Source of the DNA: Leptolyngbya sp. SIO1E4
GTDB lineage: Bacteria > Cyanobacteriota > Cyanobacteriia > Phormidesmidales > Phormidesmidaceae
DNA: 64,000 bases
Direction: 5' to 3'
Assembly: GCA_010672825.2 (NCBI GenBank)
Contig: JAAHFU020000004.1
Span: 1-64,000 of the forward strand
Part shown: positions 43,311 through 52,214 of the stretch, one piece after another
How positions within the stretch are numbered: position 1 is the stretch's first letter
Layout of the letters: the number at the start of each line of letters is the position of its first letter
Notes under the pieces: generated by a model
Database searches by the model: none
What the model saw: only the letters and a program-made list of their open reading frames with translations
Told to the model about the DNA's origin: nothing
Translations under genes and position numbers: made by a program

Positions 43311-45201
43311 GCGCATTACCATCCCTAGTTTCAACAAAACGATCAGAATCTGATGTGAGCGGTTCTAATAGCCGTTTGATACGCTGGTGCAAGGTTTTCA
43401 TGGAATCGTAGTGTTTTAGGCGCAGACCACCTAGTTGCTCTAATGCCATAACACCCACGTCCAGAAGTGGTTTCTCACAGTAGTCTTGAATCAGTTGGCG
43501 GGCGCTGTGTTTGAAGAAGCCTTGGAGGTCAACTTGAATCGGCTTGATAATGGAGCGTGTAGTTGTTGATTCCAATATGACCGCCATGATGCGCGGGGTC
43601 GCTAATGTGAACAATGGGTCCACCATGTCGAACGGCCCAGCGATGGTCAAAAACTCAGTGCCAGGAATGTGTATGAAAATCAGACCCAGTTGCCCGCCCA
43701 GTGCTCCGCCGTTAATCCAAGAGGCGATATCCTTTAGGCGTTGAATAGCTCTAGGGTCTTTCTCCAGCTCGTGATAAATTCTCTCTGCCGATTGGGCGAT
43801 TTGAACCTGTGACGCTTGCCAATGTGACAACGTTGCGTCCTCAAATTTCTGGAGAACGCTCTCTTGTTCGGTGAGCCACACCCTTTCAACCGCGTCCCAG
43901 AAAGCATGGCTATTGGCGCGTTGGCGATTTGTGTTGATGAGTTCCGTCAAGCTATCGTTGAGCTGCACATTGGCCGCCCGGATCGCTTGTAAATCGTTGG
44001 AGCGTTTAGCCTTGTTGTCAAGAGCTGGGTTCATCATGTTGTTTGCACGTACGAAGGTGGCTTGCGTGACCTGCTGAATGAACTTGGTGGGTGTTGACGA
44101 CAGTTGGCGTGCCCGCTGCAATAGGCCTTGCATTCCTTGCATATTGGCCGTGACAATGTGCAGCATGTACGTGTTGGCCTCTTTAAAGGCATCATATTTG
44201 TCAGGGTTGTTGATGTAATTCGTCTCATAGTCGGCGTACATGGTTTCTGATGCTGAGTGGACAGCGCTATTCCATGCATCAAACGCCTCAACACGTGCCA
44301 GCATAGGCGTCAGAATCTCGTGCAAATGTTGATGCAGGTAGGTGACAAGGCATTCTGTGTTGTCTGGCCTGGGCTGGCTGAGGCGGTTTAAGATGTCGTT
44401 GCGCATTGCCAACACCGATGGGTAGCTATACAGCTCGTCGGAGTTTGTGAGGTATGGCAAACGATACACTGGGATGTCAGTTGCAGCCATTGGCTGAAAG
44501 CGCATGGCAGTTATCAGCGTGTCGCGCACCTGCTGAACAAGTGCTTCATAGTCAGGCTTATGCTGGTTAAAGCACACCACAGGTTGTACACCCACGTCCA
44601 TGAGCATAGCCACAAGGCGTACAACCCGATCATCAGCATATTTTTGGGCGGTTGTGACCAACACAACGACATCACTCAGTGTGGCTGCTTCAATAACTGC
44701 GTGTAGGTAATCTTGCGATAGGGTGGAGTCGACGTCTGGGGTATCCCATAGGATGGTCTCACCCAAGGGTGTGTCCCCCCGTATTGGTTCGACGTAGTAT
44801 TGATGGCCTCCGTGCTGATCGGTTGCTTGGTAAGCCGTTTGTTCGGACCCGGCAAAAGCGCATTCATAGTCGCCAAACAGGGTGTCAGCGTCCAGGCTCG
44901 GAGGAATAAAGGCGGCAGCATTGCGTGTGTGAGCGGCCTTTGTGTCCGACGATGCAACCGGTGCCCCAAGCAGTGCATTAGCGATGGTGCTTTTGCCGAC
45001 GTTCGTCCCGCCGATCACGGTGACCGCTGGTGGACGTTTTGCTCGGACAAGCATTGGCATCAATTGGTTACGCACTAATGCTTCGGTAATCAAAAAGGTG
45101 CGATGAAATTCGTGTTGATCAAACTCATGTGATTCTCGATAGACCTCGGCCAGGGCGGCCATATCCTCAAGGATGCGTCGTTGTTGTTCAGTAATTGCCA
45201 T
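43303..45201 (-). CDS. Dynamin/YfjP-like GTPase, second paralogue
   Basis: 632 residues from ATG at 45201 (MAITEQQRRILEDMAALAEV), chosen over 45234 because GGGGAG lies about 10 bases upstream. GTPase domain about 55-270: G1 GGTNVGKSTIANALLG, G3 LWDTPDVDSTLSQDY, and a G4-like FNQHKPDYEA in place of NKxD. The remainder is long helical stalk-like sequence; near residues 500-560 a hydrophobic stretch (GGALGGQLGLIFIHIPGTEF, then LTIAGPFDMVDPLFTLATPR) may touch membrane. It is paralogous to the GTPase encoded just upstream (46-80 base gap) and overlaps the TIR-FGE gene by 8 bases. Paired large GTPases suggest a hetero-oligomer acting as a sensor or membrane machine. Confidence 0.8.
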   Translation of the reverse strand: MAITEQQRRILEDMAALAEVYRESHEFDQHEFHRTFLITEALVRNQLMPMLVRAKRPPAVTVIGGTNVGKSTIANALLGAPVASSDTKAAHTRNAAAFIPPSLDADTLFGDYECAFAGSEQTAYQATDQHGGHQYYVEPIRGDTPLGETILWDTPDVDSTLSQDYLHAVIEAATLSDVVVLVTTAQKYADDRVVRLVAMLMDVGVQPVVCFNQHKPDYEALVQQVRDTLITAMRFQPMAATDIPVYRLPYLTNSDELYSYPSVLAMRNDILNRLSQPRPDNTECLVTYLHQHLHEILTPMLARVEAFDAWNSAVHSASETMYADYETNYINNPDKYDAFKEANTYMLHIVTANMQGMQGLLQRARQLSSTPTKFIQQVTQATFVRANNMMNPALDNKAKRSNDLQAIRAANVQLNDSLTELINTNRQRANSHAFWDAVERVWLTEQESVLQKFEDATLSHWQASQVQIAQSAERIYHELEKDPRAIQRLKDIASWINGGALGGQLGLIFIHIPGTEFLTIAGPFDMVDPLFTLATPRIMAVILESTTTRSIIKPIQVDLQGFFKHSARQLIQDYCEKPLLDVGVMALEQLGGLRLKHYDSMKTLHQRIKRLLEPLTSDSDRFVETRDGNAHV

Positions 45202-45280
45202 CGGGTTTGCTCCCCAAGAGTTGTTGTTGTGCAATCAGCGCCATAGGGCGTCAGGCTCCTGCCAACAGTGTTGTGAGCAG

Positions 45281-46990
45281 TCAACTGTCCACGCTATGAC
45301 CACTCGACTCGGTCTCGGGCGCGGCCAGAGCAACTGGGATGCGACTGGGCAACGAAGTAATACGATCACTATCTGATGGGCCGAGCCCGCCGGTATCTTT
45401 GAGCGCTTGTTGTCCATACCCGATAAGACGATCGACCCGCTCCCGCAGGATCCGTTCTTCGCCCGTGCTTTTCAGTTGACTACGCAGCTCATTGTTGAAG
45501 TTAAAGGTCACAAGTACGATGTTGGCGCGCGTCGCACCGGCATCGACTCGCTTCGTGACTGGGCGAATGAGTTGGCGGAGTCGGCCTCCAACACCCCTTT
45601 GATCATCCGATGTATCACCCGCTAAGGTATTGAGGCGATTGCGAAAGCCCTTTAAGAGATCAGATTCGTTGGCAATAGCATCGGACATCGCCTCGGCTGT
45701 TTGCAAAATGGTTTGTTCGATCGCCCGTTCATGGGCTTCCGCTAACGTCTTAAGTTTGGAGGTGAGTTTACGGCGTTCGGACAGCCAGATTTTGTCGAGT
45801 TGATTCCAGAAGCTGGAATGATTGAATCTTTGCTTATTTGTCGCAATCGTTTTTGATATGTTGTTTATGAGTTTACGATCTGCATCTGTGAGTGCCGCGA
45901 CTACCCCTGCGGGCATTGTGATTGACACCAGCGACTCGCTTGCCTCATCGAAATTTAATATCGCATCTGATGACGGAATGATTGCGCTGAATGCGTCTAC
46001 CGATTCAGCCACTGCCGACTTCACCGCTTGCTCCCATTCTTTTACGGATTGCACACGTTCCAATGCGGGCGATAGCAGTTCATCGAAGTGTGATGAAATG
46101 AATGCTCGTCCGGCGTTTTGGCGATCGTCCGGGATGTTCTCCAGGCAGCACTTTATCTGATGCCTCAGGATGGATATATTTGCGTGGTCATACAGGGCAT
46201 CTCCTGTCCGGAGGCGAGGAATACGGTGAACATCAATAAGATAAAGAATCCGCTGTGGGTCCGAGAGCCGCGTGCGTAGAGAATGGCGGAGTTCGTGCGC
46301 GAGGGCCTCTTGCGGCTCCGTATGTTGATTAAAAACCACCACAACCGGAATACACATTTCTAGTAGCCGTTCCAGGACTTCAACGGCTGCCATATCGTGA
46401 TACTTCTGGCCAGTGGTGACAAACAGCACGACTTTTGCCAGCGATGCAGCCTCAAATACTGAATGAATATGACTTTGAGCGGCAACCGAATCGACATCAG
46501 GTGTGTCCCAAAGCACACTGTCCTGAATCTGTGCGCTTGCCGGTAATTGACGTAGATATACCTGATCGGCTTCGCCGTGTGTTTTGTCCACAACAACGCT
46601 GTGTTCGAACCCCCAGAATGCATAGGAGCGCCCCTCTAGCACCGTACTGGGGTTGAGGTGATTAGGCACAAACCCAGTGACATTGCGGGTATAGGCAGCC
46701 TGCTGATTGGCACTTGCAACATCAAAGCCCAGGAGTGCGTTTGTGAGTGTACTTTTGCCCACGTTTGTGCCCCCAATTACGGCAACTGATGGTGGGTAGA
46801 GCTCCCCTTTGCGAGGTGTCATTAGCACGTTGCGCAGTAAACTACTCATGAGAAGGAAACGATGGTGAAATGAGCGATCGGCTAGCAAGCCCATTTGTTG
46901 GTACATGGTGTAGATACTGGCAAGATCGCTAGCGAGATTCTTATTTTGAATGTCATCCATAGCGAGATTCCTATTCTGAATATCATCCAT
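45281..46990 (-). CDS. Dynamin/YfjP-like GTPase, first gene of the TIR operon
   Basis: 569 residues from ATG at 46990, or 559 from the second ATG at 46960, which has the better ribosome binding site (AGGAATCTCGCT before it). The first ten residues MDDIQNRNLA are duplicated as MDDIQNKNLA. GTPase domain about 65-280: G1 VIGGTNVGKSTLTNALLGFD, G3 LWDTPDVDSVAAQSH, G4-like VFNQHTEPQEA. The C-terminal part is helical and less hydrophobic than in the paralogue downstream. It shares the order and motifs of that paralogue, indicating gene duplication within the operon. The family relates to bacterial dynamin-like and YfjP GTPases, several of which belong to phage-defence or membrane-repair systems. Function here is inferred. 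Confidence 0.8.
   Translation of the reverse strand: MDDIQNRNLAMDDIQNKNLASDLASIYTMYQQMGLLADRSFHHRFLLMSSLLRNVLMTPRKGELYPPSVAVIGGTNVGKSTLTNALLGFDVASANQQAAYTRNVTGFVPNHLNPSTVLEGRSYAFWGFEHSVVVDKTHGEADQVYLRQLPASAQIQDSVLWDTPDVDSVAAQSHIHSVFEAASLAKVVLFVTTGQKYHDMAAVEVLERLLEMCIPVVVVFNQHTEPQEALAHELRHSLRTRLSDPQRILYLIDVHRIPRLRTGDALYDHANISILRHQIKCCLENIPDDRQNAGRAFISSHFDELLSPALERVQSVKEWEQAVKSAVAESVDAFSAIIPSSDAILNFDEASESLVSITMPAGVVAALTDADRKLINNISKTIATNKQRFNHSSFWNQLDKIWLSERRKLTSKLKTLAEAHERAIEQTILQTAEAMSDAIANESDLLKGFRNRLNTLAGDTSDDQRGVGGRLRQLIRPVTKRVDAGATRANIVLVTFNFNNELRSQLKSTGEERILRERVDRLIGYGQQALKDTGGLGPSDSDRITSLPSRIPVALAAPETESSGHSVDS
46931..46990 (-). repeat. 30-bp tandem duplication at the GTPase start
   Basis: 46961-46990 and 46931-46960 are 30-bp copies differing at 4 positions, each beginning with ATG on the minus strand and encoding MDDIQNxNLA. 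The first copy supplies a Shine-Dalgarno-like AGGAATC for the second ATG. Confidence 0.85.
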
Positions 46991-47139
46991 GACGCAGTAA
47001 TTGAGCCTTCGTGAAAGAGGATTTTAAAGCGCTAATATCACCGAGGTGAAGCACGATAGCCCGAGTAGAATTTCTTAATCAGGCCCAACAAGATGGCTCC
47101 TTGGAGTAATCCTAATTCTTCAAAGCAGCGCTACGTATT

Positions 47140-47220
47140 GCCACCCCACCGCCTGCGACACCGCCCCTTGGCAAGGGGAAGTTGGGAGGGGTCTGATCTG
47201 TCGCTTTAGAAACGAGAACT
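47140..47220 (-). repeat. Dispersed ~80-bp palindromic repeat, copy 2
   Basis: The reverse complement of copy 1 at 36920-36998, with roughly ten differences; the core palindrome CCCCTTGGCAAGGGG is kept. It lies in the gap between the GTPase operon and the PAS gene and could also form the transcript-end hairpin of the PAS gene. Confidence 0.8.
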
Positions 47221-47235
47221 GGAGTAATTCATCGC

Positions 47236-48066
47236 CTAAACCTCCGAACCTGAGGGGCAGTCCATCAGTATTTTGGCTGGAGGGGATGGGGGAAGATTCT
47301 GGGCGGTATTTGCGTTCTTAAACCGGAGGATTTCTGCATTTGCCTGTAGCTGCTGAAAGTATTCCGACTGAGTGATCTCAGTTACCTGGCGGGTTAGTTT
47401 AGCCTGATCAATTTCAATACGGAGTTGTTCGACTTCTCGTTTCAGGGCAGTTTCTTCGAGTTTGCGTTGGGTTTGATCTTCGAGAATACCCTCGTAGTAG
47501 AGAACCTTACCGCTGCGATCGCGGACAATTCTGGCACTTTCAACCAGCCAAATAATGTCTCCATTGTTTCGATAAGCTTGATATTCAAAGCGATTGACGT
47601 GGCCATGTTCTTCAAGTAATTGACGAAACTGTCTCCGGCAGGCAGGCTCAACGTAAATTTGCGATCTGATAGCAGTAACGGCTTCTAGCATTGCCTCCGG
47701 CGATGGATAACCAAGCATGTCTGCCAGGGCTTTGTTCACGCGCAAGAAATGCCCATCCAGTGTGGATTGATAAATTCCCCCTATGGCATTCTCAAAGATA
47801 CTGCGGTGGTTTTCTTCTGCTACTCTGAGGGCTTCTCCAGCAGCTTTACGATCGCTGATATCGCATAGGGCGCTGAGGATGATTTCTTCACCCTGATGGA
47901 TCAGAGTTTGCATGGATGCACTCACCCAAAAATCAGTCTCATCGGCTCGGCAGAGTCGAATCTCAACCCCGTGGATAGCCCCTTGCTCAAAAAGTTGATC
48001 CAGAATGCGTTGATAGTGAGCTGGCTCAAAATAAAAATCTTGCAGCTGGTATAGTAGCGTTGGCAT
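47236..48066 (-). CDS. Two-PAS-domain protein without an output domain
   Basis: 276 residues. Its start is fixed by a perfect TAGGAGG 5 bases before the ATG at 48066, so the short N-terminus is genuine. PAS 1 (about 1-75, GVEIRLCRADETDFWVSASM, then ILSALCDISDRK) lacks its first strands; PAS 2 (about 85-205) is complete (NHRSIFENAIGGIYQSTLDG, RVNKALADMLGYPSPEAM, FEYQAYRNNGDIIWLVESAR, EGILEDQTQRK). A coiled coil (LKREVEQLRIEIDQAKLTRQ) follows of the sort that usually leads into a cyclase or kinase, but the protein ends soon after. It may be a stand-alone sensor that pairs with another protein, or a relic of a larger sensor. Confidence 0.75.
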   Translation of the reverse strand: MPTLLYQLQDFYFEPAHYQRILDQLFEQGAIHGVEIRLCRADETDFWVSASMQTLIHQGEEIILSALCDISDRKAAGEALRVAEENHRSIFENAIGGIYQSTLDGHFLRVNKALADMLGYPSPEAMLEAVTAIRSQIYVEPACRRQFRQLLEEHGHVNRFEYQAYRNNGDIIWLVESARIVRDRSGKVLYYEGILEDQTQRKLEETALKREVEQLRIEIDQAKLTRQVTEITQSEYFQQLQANAEILRFKNANTAQNLPPSPPAKILMDCPSGSEV

Positions 48067-48393
48067 GACAACCTCCTAGGAAATTAGAGGGATGCTGTTT
48101 GGCAATATCAACGGTGACGGCAATACCCTGAAAGTCTTGTGGATCGAGACGTAATATTCAATGAACTACTGACCAAAACTTTCTTATATCTAGGATTTAG
48201 CTAGATTTTCAGGTTTATCGGCAGTGCTTTAAAGATAGAAAATGCAGGATTCAAGGACATCTAATAAATGCCATTTTGGGTGTATGACAAATGTCATTCA
48301 TTCCGAGTTGACAAATGAACATACGGTTAAGAATTCTGAGATATGCAATCGGGTAATTCTGTTTGCTTAAAAAAGTCGTGAGGGTCATCAAGT
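48067..48393. other. Intergenic region, nothing recognised
   Basis: About 325 bases between the PAS gene and the end of the haemagglutinin gene. It has no supported frame or repeat. The half nearest 48066 should hold the PAS promoter. Confidence 0.4.
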
Positions 48394-51387
48394 TTATAGC
48401 CTCTCTGCACCTGCTACACCCCTCGTGCCATGGTGCGATTCGCAGCCCTGAGGGGTCTCAAAAGGCGCCGGTGTCTCTGAACGGTGGGCCAGCAACGTCA
48501 CGGTGCCGTCGGCATTGCGCGTCCAGCCCTGAGCCTGAACAAGGGGCGCATTTGGAGCCGCGACCTCGGGCTCCGCTGCAGGGAGGGTTGAAGACGCGTC
48601 TACCTCGTCGGTTTCCGTCAACGGGGCTAAGTCTTGCCAGATGCTATCGGCTTCCAGGACATCGATGGGGTTAGTGGGCAGCCCGCCCCGCCCCGTGATG
48701 ACAAAGCTACCGCTCTGGGCACCGGGGGCACGGCAACCAGCAGCTAAGGGCGGCGGCGCCGTCTCCACCGGCAGCTCCTCGCCTTCTTGAAACACATCGG
48801 GGCTGAGTTCAGTGATGCTGACCGTGCCGCTGTTGCCAAATTGGGAACTGGCGGTGATGTCGCTGAGGGGGGTTTCCTGCGGGCGGAAGGCGATGCCCAA
48901 GAGACTCCGGGCGGTGACAGTGACATTGCCCCCATCCCCTGCAAAGGCATTGGCGGTGATGTCGCTATCTTCCTCCGGAACCGCCACGATAAAGCCATCG
49001 GTCAGATTCAGGGTGATGTTGCCGCCATTACCCCCCGCTGCATCAGTACCGGCATCGGTCGAAATCGTACTGCCGTCTCGTAGCAGCAGATAGTCGTCCA
49101 GGGTAAAGGTGAGGTTACCGCCATCGGTGCTGGCAGTCTCAGCCGTGATGAGACTCCTATCCTCAAGCGTCAGCTGTTCACCCGTCAGCGTGAGGTTGCC
49201 GCCCTGCCCCGTTCCGCTAGAGTTAACCGCGATTTGGCTACCGTTGCGCAGGGTAGTTTCATCAGCGGTGACAGTGATGTTGCCTCCAATGCTCGGGCCG
49301 GTGGTGGAGGCGGAGAGAGTCACGCCATCAGCGAGGGTAAAGCGCTCAGCAGTGACCTCGATGTTTCCGGCTTGCCCGGTGCTTCTGGTTTCCACCGCAA
49401 TCCGACCGGGACCGCTGATGGTGAGGGCATCCTCAAGGGCAACCAACTGCAGACCGCCCCCATCGCCATCGCTGCGAGTGTCAGAAATTATCTCGCTGTT
49501 ACCACTAGCAAGCGTAATCTCGCCTGCCTCAATACGCATGGGGCCTGCATCGCCTGTACCCAAGGTGCGGGCACTCACTGCAGCATTATCGAGAACGGAG
49601 AGAGTGTGGGTGGTGATATCGACCCCACCGCTATCACCCTCTGCTCCGGAATTCACTTGGCTGGAAATGATAGAACGCTCGCCCTCGACAACGACATCAC
49701 TAGCCTCAATCTCGACCCGCCCAGAATTGCCTTGCCCCCTGGTACTGGCAGACACTGAGGCATCATTGAGAACGGAGAGGGCGGTGGTGATAATAGCGAT
49801 TCCCCCACTATTGCCTGCAGCTCCCGGAGCCACTTGGCTGACAATGAAGGAGCGATCATCGTCGCCATTGTCAGTGCCCTGAACGACGACATTGTCTATG
49901 GCTTCAATCTCGACTCGCCCAGCATTGCCTTGACCAAAGGTACTAGCAGACACTGAGCCATCATTGAGAACGGAGAGGTTGGCGGTGGTGATCTCGATTC
50001 CCCCGCTATCGCCCACGGCCCCTTCCCCCACCTGGCTGACAATGAAGGAGTCATTGCCAGCGACAACGACGTCGCCCGTGGCTGCAACCTCGACCCGCCC
50101 AGAATTGCCTTGGCCAGAGGTACTGGCATTGACTGCTGCAGCATCGAGCACGGAGAGGTTGGTGGTGGTGATCTTGATTCCCCCGCTATCGCCCACGGCC
50201 CCTTCCCCCACTGTGCTGGCAATGGTGGAGCCCTCGCCCTCGACGACGACATTGCCTGTCGCTGAAATCTGGACCTGGCCGGAACTGCCCCGCCCTCTGG
50301 TCCTGGCATTGACTGCTGCAGCATCGAGCACGGAGAGGTTGGTGGTGGTGATCTCGATTCCCCCGCTATCGCCTACAGCGTTAGGCTGTACTGTGCTAGC
50401 AATGGTGGAGCCCTCGCCCTCGACGACGACATTGCCTGTCGCTGAAATCTGAATTGGGCCAGAATTACCTAGGACAAATGTACTTGTTTCTATAGATCCA
50501 CCATTTTCGACGATGACATCGCCTGTCGCTGAAATCTGGATCTGACCTGAATCGACTTGCCCAAGCGTCCTAGTCGCTATAGCTCCATCGTTTTGGACAG
50601 TGAGGTTATGGGTTGTAATCAGAACATTACCGCCACCTAAAGGAGAGAGGATTAGGACATTTATACTGACGCTTCCACCATTTAGTAATACTTCGCTGCC
50701 AGCCGTCTGGGGCGTGGCCAGAACAATATCGCTACTGCCCCGTGCCAGCAATGTTCCACGGTTCTCCACCCTGTTGCCAAACAGCGTCAGGTTTTGCCCT
50801 TCAAAGATCCTTAACACCCCTTGGTTGACGATATCCCCCTGAGCTGCATCATTGAGCTGAACGCCCAACGGCACACTCACCGTGAGCAACCCTCCTGATT
50901 GGGGTGAGGTGGCGCTAAACTCACTACCATCCACAAAGGCAAATCGATGTCCGGCGCTGGCGGTAAACGACCCGGCAATATCCAGCTGGGCATTGGGGCC
51001 AAACACAATGCCGTTAGGATTCAGCAGAAACAGATTAGCGCCGCCATCGACCCCTAGGATCCCATCGATATTAGAGAGATTGCCCCCCGTCACCCGGCTG
51101 AGGATATTCTCAATCCCCGCTGGGTTACCAAAGTACACCGCCTCGCCCGTGCCGACATTGAACTCACTGAAGCTGTGGAACAGATTGCTGCCCCGCGCCG
51201 CGCCGCCCTCAATGAGCGGCACAGGGTTCCCGTCTACGACGCCATTACCCACCGTCGAAGCCTCAGCGCCCAAAGTGTTGTCTGGGGTAATTTGTGCTTG
51301 TACCGCAATCGGGCTAGAGGCGATCGCCGTCCCCAGCGCAGCCACCCAGCCAAAGCGATAAACCCATACCGTTTGGTCCTGAATCAT
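48394..51387 (-). CDS. Two-partner-secretion exoprotein (TpsA), filamentous haemagglutinin type
   Basis: 997 residues. A Sec signal (VAALGTAIASSPIAVQAQ) is followed by the TPS domain (about 32-240): DGNPVPLIEGGAARGSNLFH, FGNPAGIENILSRVTGGNLS, NIDGILGVDGGANLFLLNPN and GIVFGPNAQLDIAGSF. A right-handed beta-helix follows, made of about 60-residue repeats (GDSGGIEITTTNLSVLDAAA). It ends in a Pro/Glu-rich tail. AGGAG before the ATG fixes the start. It should be exported through a TpsB pore, and a cognate TpsB is encoded at 60346-62457. Adhesin or surface fibre function is inferred. Last gene of the leftward CHAT/DUF1822 operon. Confidence 0.88.
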   Translation of the reverse strand: MIQDQTVWVYRFGWVAALGTAIASSPIAVQAQITPDNTLGAEASTVGNGVVDGNPVPLIEGGAARGSNLFHSFSEFNVGTGEAVYFGNPAGIENILSRVTGGNLSNIDGILGVDGGANLFLLNPNGIVFGPNAQLDIAGSFTASAGHRFAFVDGSEFSATSPQSGGLLTVSVPLGVQLNDAAQGDIVNQGVLRIFEGQNLTLFGNRVENRGTLLARGSSDIVLATPQTAGSEVLLNGGSVSINVLILSPLGGGNVLITTHNLTVQNDGAIATRTLGQVDSGQIQISATGDVIVENGGSIETSTFVLGNSGPIQISATGNVVVEGEGSTIASTVQPNAVGDSGGIEITTTNLSVLDAAAVNARTRGRGSSGQVQISATGNVVVEGEGSTIASTVGEGAVGDSGGIKITTTNLSVLDAAAVNASTSGQGNSGRVEVAATGDVVVAGNDSFIVSQVGEGAVGDSGGIEITTANLSVLNDGSVSASTFGQGNAGRVEIEAIDNVVVQGTDNGDDDRSFIVSQVAPGAAGNSGGIAIITTALSVLNDASVSASTRGQGNSGRVEIEASDVVVEGERSIISSQVNSGAEGDSGGVDITTHTLSVLDNAAVSARTLGTGDAGPMRIEAGEITLASGNSEIISDTRSDGDGGGLQLVALEDALTISGPGRIAVETRSTGQAGNIEVTAERFTLADGVTLSASTTGPSIGGNITVTADETTLRNGSQIAVNSSGTGQGGNLTLTGEQLTLEDRSLITAETASTDGGNLTFTLDDYLLLRDGSTISTDAGTDAAGGNGGNITLNLTDGFIVAVPEEDSDITANAFAGDGGNVTVTARSLLGIAFRPQETPLSDITASSQFGNSGTVSITELSPDVFQEGEELPVETAPPPLAAGCRAPGAQSGSFVITGRGGLPTNPIDVLEADSIWQDLAPLTETDEVDASSTLPAAEPEVAAPNAPLVQAQGWTRNADGTVTLLAHRSETPAPFETPQGCESHHGTRGVAGAERL
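49780..50460 (-). repeat. ~180-bp tandem repeats in the haemagglutinin gene
   Basis: Closely similar segments start at about 49978, 50158 and 50338 (180-bp period), with diverged neighbours on the left. They encode 60-residue beta-helix units. Such blocks recombine and can vary in copy number between strains. Confidence 0.75.
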
Positions 51388-51406
51388 GGTGTCTCCTGGG
51401 GGTTAG

Positions 51407-52174
51407 TTATGGGGTCTCGCAGCACTCAAAGATCGTTTCTGGCAGAGAAATATCGGCAAGATCTGACTGTTCCATCAGGGCCTGTAACGTTTCAACGTAA
51501 GTCGCGTTGTTGGGGTCAGTTTGGTAGAGAGCGATCGCGCCGGAGAACGCTTCGTGCCAGATACCTGCTGCCGCATATTGCCGCACCCGATCAAGCTGTG
51601 CCGCTGGGTCAAGCTCAGCTGTCGGATTGGTGGCGACCGAATCGGCCACCCGCATCACCGTACCCGTGACAGACACCGACGCTGACGGACGCTCAGGATC
51701 GCAATAGATAACAAACGTCCAGGTATACGTTTCATCCAGGTTGAGTTCGGCGTTGTTGAGTTCAGCATCGGGTGCGACCGGGATGGCTAGGATCCCCGCT
51801 GCGGCATCCACGAAAAATCCTTTCCGGAAGACATAGGTATCGTCGCGGTCTTGGATGACAAACTCCAGGGGTATATCACTGTTTAAGGCCGCAGGCACAT
51901 AAAAGAAAAAGCGAGGGGTGGTGCTGGCTGTCTGACTCCAAACAACCCCTTCCACTTGGGGTACCAGGGCCGTCAGTCCTTGGTAGTCAAGGCATTTCCC
52001 TCGGGTAGCGCCCCCCTGGCGGCGGCCCGTCGGTGCACCTTGGTCAGGGGGGGTTGGCACAAACACCGGCGCTTGAGCCAGGGATACGCCGTTCCATCCG
52101 ACGATCGTGACCAGACTGAGCCAGCAGCCGATTTGTTTGAGGGTCGGTAAGGTACGAAGGTATGGGTATTTCAT
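51407..52174 (-). CDS. DUF928-family secreted protein
   Basis: 255 residues from ATG at 52174 (MKYPYLRTLPTLKQIGCWLS); the longer frame from 52246 overlaps the upstream gene and hides the signal peptide. The signal peptide ends after SLAQA. The mature part carries the DUF928 pattern: GGATRGKCLDYQGLTALVPQ, TPRFFFYVPAALNSDIPLEF, TYVFRKGFFVDAAAGILAIP and YTWTFVIYCDPERPSASVSV. DUF928 proteins are periplasmic and nearly always encoded beside CHAT/CHASE2 and TPS genes in cyanobacteria; function unknown. It lies between CHAT-CHASE2 and TpsA in the operon. Confidence 0.8.
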   Translation of the reverse strand: MKYPYLRTLPTLKQIGCWLSLVTIVGWNGVSLAQAPVFVPTPPDQGAPTGRRQGGATRGKCLDYQGLTALVPQVEGVVWSQTASTTPRFFFYVPAALNSDIPLEFVIQDRDDTYVFRKGFFVDAAAGILAIPVAPDAELNNAELNLDETYTWTFVIYCDPERPSASVSVTGTVMRVADSVATNPTAELDPAAQLDRVRQYAAAGIWHEAFSGAIALYQTDPNNATYVETLQALMEQSDLADISLPETIFECCETP

Positions 52175-52214
52175 AGTTCGATTGTGTAAAGCGACAACAT
52201 GTCGATGCCTGAAA

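Noticed and set aside
49109-50452. Long opposite-strand frames within the haemagglutinin gene
   Set aside because: They are shadows created by the 180-bp coding repeats of the real leftward gene.
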